Shown: in pieces, positions 1-5,830 of the stretch
How the letters are laid out: each line of letters opens with the position of its first letter
Numbering within the stretch: the stretch's first letter is position 1
Assembly (NCBI GenBank): GCA_027041035.1
Contig: JALULB010000315.1
Coordinates: 1 to 7,499, forward strand
Source of the DNA: Sedimenticola sp.
GTDB lineage: Bacteria > Pseudomonadota > Gammaproteobacteria > Chromatiales > Chromatiaceae
DNA: 7,499 nt
Reading direction: 5' to 3'
The notes under the pieces: generated by a model
Told to the model about the DNA's origin: nothing
Database searches by the model: none
Seen by the model: only the letters and a program-made list of their open reading frames with translations
Program-made: the position numbers and the translations under genes

Positions 1-572
1 TCCGGGCCGGCCAGATTACCGGCCGCGGTCGCGTCGGCGATGCTGTTCTCGCCAGCCTGTCCGGCCATTTCGGTTGGTGACGTGACAGGAAACATCGCCT
101 GTGCCGCCAACGCGCTGTCCAGGCCGGCGGGCAGGTCGTCCCCGGCGGGTGTCGCGAAACCACTCGGGGCATTCGGGTCCTTGGCGACCCGGCCATCGAG
201 AAACATCTTGTCGAAATCGTGCGCGCCCAGGTTGAATACGTGTGGCGCGTTGCGCGGCACGCGCTCCTTGATCGCGGCCGCGCCGGTGCCGGTGTTGCGA
301 TAGGGGCCGAGACCGGCGCCGCCTTCGCCGACCGGCAATGCGAGCCAGTCGGTCAATCCGGTCAGTGGCGAATGGCAGGTGGCGCAGGAGTCGTTCTTAT
401 TGCCGCTCAGGATCTTGTCGAACATCAGGAATTTTCCGAGTTTTTCCCGCGCCTCGTTGCGCGGCGGGAAGTCGTCGTCGCTGACGGCGAAACCGGCGGC
501 TTGGCTGCCGAGACTGACCAACAAGAGTGTACTGGCGAGGGTGTGAAGGGTGAACGAGGTTTTTGTCGTCAT
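1..572 (-). CDS. Di-heme cytochrome c peroxidase / MauG-family protein, 3' part missing
   Basis: The frame opens at ATG 572 and stays open for 190 codons to the window edge, so the C-terminal part lies outside. Residues 1-26 look like a Sec signal peptide (hydrophobic ASTLLLVSL core, likely cleavage after SQA), which places the protein in the periplasm. The mature part starts with the family motif LGKFLMFDKILSG (residues 45-57), followed by a c-type haem site CATCH (63-67). After it come GEGG and ERVPRNAPHVFNLGA, then MFLDGRV, all typical of the bacterial di-heme peroxidase/MauG family. Such proteins carry two haems and reduce H2O2 or oxidise a partner; the second CxxCH would be beyond the edge. 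GGAG with 8-base spacing precedes the ATG and supports this start. A CRP-like site lies about 100 bases upstream. Whether it is a true peroxidase or a MauG-like enzyme cannot be decided from this half. Confidence 0.9.
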   Translation of the reverse strand, partial: MTTKTSFTLHTLASTLLLVSLGSQAAGFAVSDDDFPPRNEAREKLGKFLMFDKILSGNKNDSCATCHSPLTGLTDWLALPVGEGGAGLGPYRNTGTGAAAIKERVPRNAPHVFNLGAHDFDKMFLDGRVAKDPNAPSGFATPAGDDLPAGLDSALAAQAMFPVTSPTEMAGQAGENSIADATAAGNLAGP

Positions 573-673
573 CAGGCGTGCTCCGTATACTGGGTTCGTG
601 TCCGGAAGCACGCGTCCATGGGTGTTACCGGAATGGGTGTGTAAAAGTGGTTTGTCCGCTGAGTTTTGGTTTA

Positions 674-689
674 TGTGATAAATCGCACA
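674..689. promoter_or_regulatory. CRP-like operator
   Basis: TGTGA-taaatc-GCACA matches the CRP/Vfr consensus TGTGA-N6-TCACA at 9 of 10 conserved positions. Its centre (681.5) is about 110 bases upstream of the start codon of the di-heme peroxidase gene. No clear -10/-35 pair at a canonical CRP distance was found, so the assignment to that gene is by proximity. CRP/FNR-family control is known for some cytochrome c peroxidase genes. Confidence 0.45.
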
Positions 690-695
690 CAGTGG

Positions 696-727
696 AATGT
701 TACAGAAAATTGCCGTTCTGTGACATT
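696..727. repeat. Inverted repeat, 12-bp arms, possible operator
   Basis: Arm AATGTTACAGAA (696-707) and arm TTCTGTGACATT (716-727) are inverted copies with 11 of 12 positions matching and an 8-base spacer. There is no T-run, so it is not an intrinsic terminator. It lies 7 bases from the CRP-like site, in the upstream region of the leftward peroxidase gene. This suggests a binding site for a dimeric regulator. I do not recognise the regulator. Confidence 0.5.
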
Positions 728-937
728 GATTTCAGTAGATTCCCTGGCTCTTGCGAGTAAAAATCCGAAGGAGTTCTCGTTTGTTGCCAGGGCTATGGAA
801 ACTGCGGCAATTTGTCGCTGGACTTGAACCGAAGGTTGTGCAGCACGGGAGGACGGGCTTTCCGGATTTCAGTGGTGCGAGCGTGCTTTGGCCGGGGGAA
901 TACCGCTATGCGCTTTGGCCGTGGCTGAACGACAGGC

Positions 938-967
938 AAAAAAAAGCGCAACGGGGGACGTTGCGCT
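938..967 (-). terminator. Intrinsic terminator of the candidate sRNA
   Basis: On the minus strand, AGCGCAACG and CGTTGCGCT form a perfect 9-bp stem (967-959 with 953-945) around a 5-base TCCCC loop. The stem is followed by an uninterrupted T-run (A-run at 938-945 on the plus strand). This is a textbook intrinsic terminator for leftward transcription. Confidence 0.9.
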
Positions 968-1033
968 GAAGTGTATAACCACCAAAGGAGGATGGAGGAG
1001 TACTGACTCGACAAGGAGGCGTCGAATCAGTAT
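938..1033 (-). ncRNA. Candidate anti-Shine-Dalgarno small RNA with three CCUCC motifs
   Basis: A near-consensus promoter and an intrinsic terminator bracket about 96 bases with no start codon ATG on this strand. The predicted RNA begins near 1033. Bases 1021-1032 pair with 1001-1012 to form a 12-bp hairpin (one G-U pair) whose 8-base loop reads GCCUCCUU. A largely unpaired stretch follows (1000-968), with CCUCC twice more (CUCCUCC, then AUCCUCCUUU). The 3' end is a 9-bp terminator hairpin with a UCCCC loop and an 8-U tail, a form suited to Hfq binding. CCUCCUU is the exact complement of the ribosome binding sequence AAGGAGG, so the RNA could act in trans by pairing with mRNA translation-start regions. 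C-rich-loop regulatory RNAs are known in several bacteria, but I do not recognise this one. It lies between the ferredoxin and peroxidase genes, transcribed in the same direction as both. Confidence 0.7.
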
Positions 1034-1039
1034 GTGAGT

Positions 1040-1068
1040 ATTATCTAATATGCCTAAATGGATGTCAA
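1040..1068 (-). promoter_or_regulatory. Near-consensus sigma-70 promoter of the candidate sRNA
   Basis: On the minus strand, TTGACA (1068-1063) is followed by a 17-base spacer and GATAAT (1045-1040), which is 11 of 12 consensus positions with ideal spacing. An A-rich stretch (GCGAAAAACC) lies just upstream, as in an UP element. The predicted start is near 1033, exactly where the 5' hairpin begins. No protein start codon follows before the terminator at 945-967. Confidence 0.8.
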
Positions 1069-1092
1069 CCGGTTTTTCGCCATTGGCGGCGG

Positions 1093-1401
1093 CTATATGC
1101 GTAATCGCTCGACGACCTGGCCGTTCACCAGATGGCTGTCGATGATCTCGTCCAGATCGTCCCGATCGACGTAGGTGTACCACACGTTGTCCGGGTAGAC
1201 CACGATGACAGGGCCGGTTTCGCAACGCCCCATGCAGCCGGCCTTGTTGATCCTGACCTGCCCGTCACCGTGTATGCCAAGCGCCTTCAGGCGCTGCTTG
1301 ACGTAGTCGCGCGCCTCGTTGGCGCCGTAGTCCTGGCAGCATTGTTTACCCTCGCCACGTCGGTTGGTGCAGAAGAACACATGGTGCTTGAAATAGGACA
1401 T
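1093..1401 (-). CDS. Thioredoxin-fold [2Fe-2S] ferredoxin
   Basis: This 102-residue protein carries electrons through a single [2Fe-2S] cluster in the cytoplasm. The pattern HHVFFCTNRR near the N-terminus, CC at 21-22, and KAGCMGRCETGPVIVVYP (C56, C60) is that of the thioredoxin-like ferredoxins known from Aquifex, Azotobacter and Clostridium. The likely ligands are C11, C22 (or C21), C56 and C60. The C-terminal segment has the WYTYV and VxERLxI features usual in proteobacterial members. ATG 1401 is chosen because GGAG lies 7 bases upstream and the family signature begins at once. The reading frame continues further upstream, but that extension looks unlike the family. A TATAAT -10 element sits at 1437-1432. 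The redox partner is unknown; the AOR-family protein in this window is one possibility. Confidence 0.92.
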   Translation of the reverse strand: MSYFKHHVFFCTNRRGEGKQCCQDYGANEARDYVKQRLKALGIHGDGQVRINKAGCMGRCETGPVIVVYPDNVWYTYVDRDDLDEIIDSHLVNGQVVERLRI

Positions 1402-1431
1402 CGCGAGGCTCCGGGCTTGTATCGATGAACT

Positions 1432-1437
1432 ATTATA
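1432..1437 (-). promoter_or_regulatory. -10 element of the ferredoxin promoter
   Basis: The minus strand reads a perfect TATAAT, which would give a start near 1425 and a leader of about 24 bases. At 15-18 bases upstream there is no good TTGACA match, so the promoter may need an activator or be moderate in strength. Confidence 0.5.
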
Positions 1438-1604
1438 TAGTCTCCACCAGCCGAAGCGCGGAATTGTCATACATACCCTTTCGCGGTTCGACGGGCGGGG
1501 GCCATGGCCTCCGCCAGCCAAACCTCGGAATTCATGCACGCACCCTTCCGCCCGATGTCGTGTTGCACGTCGTTTCGCTTCGGTGAAGCGGGTTGGAATA
1601 GAGG

Positions 1605-2837
1605 ATGCTTCCGTGGCTTTCGGCATGCTATGTTGCGGCGACTCTATCAGCGGAATACGGGCGGGAACGGGCGTTGGGATCCGAGAGCATCAGTAACGAG
1701 GCGGACAAGTGCGTGAAATGCGGCTTGTGTCTGGCGGTTTGCCCAACCTATTCGCTGTTGCACGTCGAAACCGAGTCGCCGCGCGGCAGGGTTGCCTTGA
1801 TGCAGGCGGTGGTCGACGCTGGAGAGGCCGCCGAAGGCCGGCTGGCGGCACACCTGGATCATTGTCTGTCGTGCCGTCGTTGCGAGCCGGCATGCCCGTC
1901 GGGGGTGGCTTATGGTGCCCTGATGGACGATATGCGCGCGCTGCGGTTCGAACATGCTTCGCTTTCCGCGCGTGGTGTCGGCCGTTGGTTGCGTGCGATG
2001 TTGACCGGTCGGCCATTCGGCTGGGTGGTCGGATTGCAGCGCATCCTGCCGGCGCTGGGACGCTGGGGACGGGCGGTGAAACGCTGGCCGCGCGGCGCGT
2101 TCAGCAACGGCATGAATTGCGTCGGCGACGAGAATTCGGAGTGTCCGCTGGTGCTGCTGTTTCCCGGTTGTGTGTCGCGCCATCTGGATACCGCGCTGTT
2201 GGACGATACGGAATGGTTGTTGAAGCGGCTCGGATTCCGCGTGCGCCGAAGCGATGAATTGCGCTGCTGCGGGGCACTGCACCGGCATGCGGGTGACGGT
2301 TCGCGGGCCGAGCGGCTGGAAACGGCGAACCGGGCCTTCTTCGAACGGGACGGAGTCCACGCGGTGGTGTCGATCGCCAGCGCCTGCGCGGCCCATCTGC
2401 ATGAGACGAACCGGGACGTTCCGGTGTTCGAAGTGAGTGATTTCATCGCGCGCCATCTGCCGGAATCGGGGCTGAAGCCGGGCACGCTGGAACTGAACGT
2501 GTTGCTGCACGTGCCTTGTTCACAGCAGTATCCGGGACCAGGGAGCGCGCCCCTGGAACGGTTGCTGACGAGTATTCCGGGCGTGAACTGGCATTATCCG
2601 GAATCGGGTTTCGGCTGCTGCGGCGCGGCGGGCAGCTATATGTTTCGCGAGCCGGGGATGGCCGCTCGATTACTCCAGCCCCTGCTCGGCGAGATTCGCG
2701 CGGCGGCGGTGGATTGCGTCGTTTCGACGAATATCGGTTGCGCGCTGCATATCGCCGCCGGGCTGGATGACGCCACATCGGTGCGCCACCCCATCAGCCT
2801 GCTGGTGGAGGCATTGAGCGTGCGCGATGACGGGTAG
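1605..2837 (+). CDS. GlcF-like Fe-S protein (two 4Fe-4S sites, two CCG domains)
   Basis: This 410-residue protein matches the length and layout of the glycolate oxidase iron-sulfur subunit family (E. coli GlcF is about 407). Two ferredoxin motifs come first: CVKCGLCLAVCPTY (C36, C39, C42, C46) and CLSCRRCEPACPSG (C87, C90, C93, C97). Two cysteine-rich CCG domains follow, with FPGC...RCCG and HVPC...GFGCCGAAGSY, ending with STNIGC. Family members pass electrons from a flavoprotein 2-hydroxyacid dehydrogenase to the respiratory chain. No FAD subunit (GlcD/GlcE) is in the window, so the substrate is unknown and the name glcF is not assigned. ATG 1605 has only GGA 7 bases upstream; TTG 1674, which would begin about 12 residues before the first cysteine, is a realistic alternative start. 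It appears to be co-transcribed with the lipoprotein gene 10 bases downstream. Confidence 0.88.
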   Translation: MLPWLSACYVAATLSAEYGRERALGSESISNEADKCVKCGLCLAVCPTYSLLHVETESPRGRVALMQAVVDAGEAAEGRLAAHLDHCLSCRRCEPACPSGVAYGALMDDMRALRFEHASLSARGVGRWLRAMLTGRPFGWVVGLQRILPALGRWGRAVKRWPRGAFSNGMNCVGDENSECPLVLLFPGCVSRHLDTALLDDTEWLLKRLGFRVRRSDELRCCGALHRHAGDGSRAERLETANRAFFERDGVHAVVSIASACAAHLHETNRDVPVFEVSDFIARHLPESGLKPGTLELNVLLHVPCSQQYPGPGSAPLERLLTSIPGVNWHYPESGFGCCGAAGSYMFREPGMAARLLQPLLGEIRAAAVDCVVSTNIGCALHIAAGLDDATSVRHPISLLVEALSVRDDG

Positions 2838-2847
2838 GGGAGGCTAT

Positions 2848-3660
2848 ATGCTAAGAAGAATTTGGGTATTGCTGCTCTGTGTGTTGCTGTTGAGCGCCTG
2901 TAGCAGCGTGAAGAAGTATCTGGTGATGCTGCCGCCGGATTGGTCCGGCATGCTGAAAAGGCCGTCCGTGGGTGGGCTTGCCGGTGTGTATACCGATGCC
3001 GACATGTCCGACACCCGGGCGCATGATCTGGCGTTGGCGATCCAGAAAGCGAGGCGCCGGGTCATCGCGGTCTGGGGCAGTGTCGCCACCGCGCCGGTGT
3101 TGTTCGCCTGTTCCACCGAGGCCTGTTTCCATCGCCTGGGCGGTACCACGAACACCGCCCATTCCCTCGGCGACCGGCGTATCGTGCTGTCTCCGCGCGG
3201 GCTGGACGCCGGCATGATCGCGCATGAGTGGTCGCATGCGGAGATGTATCGGCGCATCGGCGGTCTGTTGGCGATGCTGCGCGTGCCGCGCTGGTTCGAC
3301 GAAGGCGTCGCGGTGTTGACCAGTCGCGACGCCAGGCATGGCGAGGGCGTATGGCGCAAGATCCGCGCGCGAGGTATCGAGCCTCGCGTCGGCGAGCTGC
3401 GCAGCCGGGCGCAATGGAGTGACGCGGTGCATCGCTATCGCGATCCCCGGCGGAATCCGGACAACCTGGCGGTGGTGTATGCCGCCGCCGGCCATCGGGT
3501 CGCGGAGTGGTACGCGCGGGTAGGGCGCGCCGGCCTGTTGCATGTCATCGCGAGAGTCCGTGCCGGCGAGGCCTTCGAGCCGGCATGGCGCGCGCTGTCT
3601 TCCCTGCAATTGGCCGGTGCTGATCCGGATCCGAAGCCGGTGGGCGCGCCCGCGTTATAG
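2848..3660 (+). CDS. Putative zinc metallopeptidase lipoprotein (HEWSH motif)
   Basis: This 270-residue protein begins with a hydrophobic leader ending in the lipobox LSAC, which makes Cys18 the lipidated residue. Ser at +2 suggests sorting to the outer membrane, in the periplasmic leaflet. HEWSH at 126-130 fits the zinc-binding HExxH motif, and WFDEGVA at 149-155 supplies a plausible third ligand, E152, as in gluzincin-type peptidases with a C-terminal glutamate ligand. The rest matches no family I recognise. ATG 2848 is preferred over ATG 2827 because it follows GGGGAGG (4-base spacing) and gives a clean lipoprotein signal. The gene starts 10 bases after the GlcF-like stop, so the two probably form an operon, although no functional link is obvious. 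Its stop overlaps that of the convergent AOR gene by 6 bases. Activity and substrate are inferred from the motif only. Confidence 0.8.
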   Translation: MLRRIWVLLLCVLLLSACSSVKKYLVMLPPDWSGMLKRPSVGGLAGVYTDADMSDTRAHDLALAIQKARRRVIAVWGSVATAPVLFACSTEACFHRLGGTTNTAHSLGDRRIVLSPRGLDAGMIAHEWSHAEMYRRIGGLLAMLRVPRWFDEGVAVLTSRDARHGEGVWRKIRARGIEPRVGELRSRAQWSDAVHRYRDPRRNPDNLAVVYAAAGHRVAEWYARVGRAGLLHVIARVRAGEAFEPAWRALSSLQLAGADPDPKPVGAPAL

Positions 3661-5643
3661 TCCCATGCTTTTGCGCTGCCCGGCCGGCGTCATGGCCTCC
3701 GGGATCTGCTCGGCCGGGCCGCGAAAGGCAATCTCCTGGGCGTCGCGGATCGCCTGCCAGAAGGCTTGCGCGGTCAGCAGGCTGTCCTTGTGGTGGTGCC
3801 AGCGGAATACGCCGGGCTCCTCGGTGCCGTCTTCCTCGCAGGCTTCCAGATAGTTGAAGAACAGCTCGCCCATGCGCTCGGTTTCCCAAGGCACGCTCTT
3901 GCCGAATTCATGCGCGTTGATCTGCTGGGCGAGGGCGAAATGGTGGTCGCGAAAGTTTACCTCCAGGCCGAAGCGTTCGTTGATGATGGTGCCGCTGAGT
4001 GGTTCCGACCATTGGCGGTGAAAGCGGCAGATGCCGCAGTTGTCGTTGACCAGTTCGTACACCATGCGCTCGACATTCTTGCGCCCGAGTTCCGCCGGGG
4101 TGATGAATCCGCCGCCATAGTAGACGTAGTATTTTCCCATCACCGGCATCGGGCTGCCCATGCCCGGTACCCAATACTGATTGGGCACCATGTGGCCGTT
4201 CTCGCCGTGTGACAGAAACACCGCGCGTTCCATCGGCAGGCTGTCCGGATAGCGTTCGTTCAGCTCGTAGCCGGCGGCGCGTATCCCCTGGCGGAACAGC
4301 GCGGCGCGCTCGTCGAACAGGATTGCGTTGATCAGCGCGATGCCATAGCGCGCGTTCTTCATGCTGTCGTTGACCAGGTCGAACTGGCTGGCGTCGGCGA
4401 CGAAGCCCTTGAACGCCATCTCCGAGGCGGGCGGAAAGCCGAACTCCTCGGCAGGAAACAGGCCATCGTTTACGCATTCCATGATCCACGCCAGGGTGCC
4501 GCCGATCTGTATCGCGTCCAGGCCCATCGCGTCGGCGTGATCGTTGAGGATCTCGGCGGCGCGCTGATCGAATACACCCATCTGCGGGCCGAGCGCGTGG
4601 TAGGGCTCGTAGTCCTTCTTGTACTTGCCGTTCAGCTTCTTGCATGCCACCGGGCAGGGCTCGCCGCAGTGATCGAAGTTCTTTGGCTCGATGGTCTCCT
4701 CGTTGAACTGTTTCAGATAGTGATCGACGATGAATTCCTTGTGGTGTCGAGCGCGTTCATCGCGCGGCGCCGAGGTACTGCGGTAGTTGAAGGTCATCAG
4801 CTTGTCGCGGATGTTGTGCAGATTGACGCCGAAGGTGCCGCCCGTCTTGATCTTCGGATCGTAGCGGTATTTTACCGTGGCGCGCATGTCCACCTTCGCG
4901 CCCTTGTCGCCGAAATGTTCGAGAAAATAGGGGTCGGTGTCCCTTGCCTTGGGCTTGTGTGGATCGATCCAGTCGCCGCCGAAGATGCAGCCGAGCAGGT
5001 TGTGGTGCTGAAGCAGGCGGCTGCCCATGCCGCCGCGTCCGCACCAGTCGACCACCGGACGGAATTTGCCTTTCTTCACCGTGTTCGAGCCGATGGTGCC
5101 TTCCCGGGTGCTCTCGGCCGCCGGGCCGACGACGAAGGCGCGCACGCGTTTCTCGTGATATTCGCCCGCCCAGCGGTCGAATATCGCTTGTTGCAAGGCG
5201 TAGATGCCGATCAACTCCTCGCCGTCCGGGTCGCGATAGCTCCGCCAGATATCCTGGTAATCGGCGAGTGGTTCGATACGTACCGAGACGCCCTGGCCAT
5301 CGTTGTTCAGCACCAGCACGCTGGGTTTCGCGCAGCGTCCGCGCAGGCTGACATAGTTCACGCCGACATGCTGAAAGGTATAGGCCGCGCCTCCCATCGA
5401 CGAGATATAGAAGCCCTCCCATTGCGGGCTGTAGCCGCAGAACACCAAGCGTCGCGATCCGGGGATGGCGCTGCTCGCCAGCAGGCCCTCGCCGAAGGTC
5501 AGTACATCGGGATCGCGCTGGTAGCGTTGCCAGCCGAAATCCACCGGGCCGAGGATGTTCTCTTGTCTGTCGATCTCCTGGACATCCCAGTGACCGCTGT
5601 CGAGCTGGATATCGAGGGCTTTCTGTATGAACGGGGTTGTCAT
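3655..5643 (-). CDS. Aldehyde ferredoxin oxidoreductase family protein (tungsto/molybdopterin, 4Fe-4S)
   Basis: This 662-residue protein belongs to the AOR family: cytoplasmic, oxygen-sensitive enzymes with a bis-pterin tungsten (or molybdenum) cofactor and one [4Fe-4S] cluster, usually oxidising aldehydes with ferredoxin. The N-terminal domain shows the ISSMGGAAYTFQHVGVNYV and VSLRGRCAKPSVL segments. A GRGGMGS motif follows, then YHALGPQMGVFD and MGLDAIQIGGTLAWIMEC. Likely cluster ligands are C326, C330, C334 and C539 (GICRF). The first three are spaced Cx3Cx3C, where classical AOR has Cx2Cx3C. At 662 residues it is longer than typical AOR (about 605) and close to BamB-like members, so the substrate should not be assumed. 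ATG 5643 has AGGAA about 8 bases upstream. No cofactor or tungstate-transport gene is nearby. Electron partners are unknown. Confidence 0.88.
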   Translation of the reverse strand: MTTPFIQKALDIQLDSGHWDVQEIDRQENILGPVDFGWQRYQRDPDVLTFGEGLLASSAIPGSRRLVFCGYSPQWEGFYISSMGGAAYTFQHVGVNYVSLRGRCAKPSVLVLNNDGQGVSVRIEPLADYQDIWRSYRDPDGEELIGIYALQQAIFDRWAGEYHEKRVRAFVVGPAAESTREGTIGSNTVKKGKFRPVVDWCGRGGMGSRLLQHHNLLGCIFGGDWIDPHKPKARDTDPYFLEHFGDKGAKVDMRATVKYRYDPKIKTGGTFGVNLHNIRDKLMTFNYRSTSAPRDERARHHKEFIVDHYLKQFNEETIEPKNFDHCGEPCPVACKKLNGKYKKDYEPYHALGPQMGVFDQRAAEILNDHADAMGLDAIQIGGTLAWIMECVNDGLFPAEEFGFPPASEMAFKGFVADASQFDLVNDSMKNARYGIALINAILFDERAALFRQGIRAAGYELNERYPDSLPMERAVFLSHGENGHMVPNQYWVPGMGSPMPVMGKYYVYYGGGFITPAELGRKNVERMVYELVNDNCGICRFHRQWSEPLSGTIINERFGLEVNFRDHHFALAQQINAHEFGKSVPWETERMGELFFNYLEACEEDGTEEPGVFRWHHHKDSLLTAQAFWQAIRDAQEIAFRGPAEQIPEAMTPAGQRKSMGL

Positions 5644-5696
5644 TGGGGAATTCCTGTTGCTGTCGGACGAAAGGTTTATTGTTTTCTTCGTCTGTG

Positions 5697-5737
5697 ACTA
5701 TAGCTTCTGTCGGCTGGGGGAAATATGCGACAGATCA
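5697..5737 (-). promoter_or_regulatory. Possible promoter of the AOR gene with FNR-like half-site
   Basis: On the minus strand a TATAGT -10 element (5702-5697) has no good -35 partner. A TTGAT half-site begins a degenerate FNR-type box (TTGAT-CTGT-CGCAT, 5737-5724; 7 of 10) centred about 40.5 bases upstream of the predicted start near 5690. The geometry fits an activated promoter for an oxygen-sensitive enzyme, but the second half-site is poor. Confidence 0.3.
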
Positions 5738-5781
5738 AGGAATTGGCGTGCCTGTTCGGGGCGCGGGACGGTCGGGCGAAC

Positions 5782-5806
5782 AAAAAAGCCGCCCGAAAGG
5801 GCGGCT
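5782..5806 (-). terminator. Intrinsic terminator after apbC
   Basis: On the minus strand, AGCCGCCC and GGGCGGCT form an 8-bp stem around a TTTC loop, followed by a run of T. It lies 25 bases past the apbC stop. It separates apbC from the AOR gene, so the latter needs its own promoter. Confidence 0.92.
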
Positions 5807-5830
5807 CTGCCTGCGCGCGAGATCGGCGTG

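Larger units (their letters stand above)
573..937. other. Non-coding interval between the peroxidase gene and the sRNA terminator
   Basis: No convincing gene is seen in this 365-base stretch. It holds the ribosome binding site of the leftward peroxidase gene (GGAG, near 581), the CRP-like site at 674-689 and the inverted repeat at 696-727. From about 735 to 937 I see nothing I can name; the short frames there start at TTG or run into the sRNA terminator and resemble no known protein. Confidence 0.6.

Noticed and set aside
751..969. 72-codon plus-strand frame with AAGGAG before a TTG
   Set aside because: It has a TTG start and no recognisable family, and it ends inside the opposite-strand sRNA terminator.
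985..1036. Three AGGAGG-like ribosome binding sequences on the plus strand with nearby ATGs
   Set aside because: The ATG at 992 gives a four-codon frame with no spacing, and the ATG at 1032 is followed at once by TGA. The promoter and terminator point to the minus strand, where these read as CCUCC.
1576..1590. Small hairpin CGCTTC-ggt-GAAGCG before the GlcF-like start
   Set aside because: It has a six-base stem with no T-run on either strand, so it is not a terminator; any effect on translation is speculative.
1402..1626. N-terminal extension of the ferredoxin frame
   Set aside because: The family begins near ATG 1401, which has a ribosome binding site, and a TATAAT element lies inside the extension.
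1647..2510. 287-codon open frame on the minus strand opposite the GlcF-like gene
   Set aside because: The plus strand carries conserved Fe-S motifs throughout, and the antisense product is low-complexity Arg/Gln/Pro-rich.
3655..5643. Annotation of the AOR-family protein as BamB (benzoyl-CoA reductase subunit)
   Set aside because: The length is similar, but no other Bam genes are present and the family contains many substrates.
4537..5697. 386-codon open frame on the plus strand opposite the AOR gene
   Set aside because: It is a shadow of a well-supported AOR-family gene in G+C-rich DNA; its translation shows no family motif.
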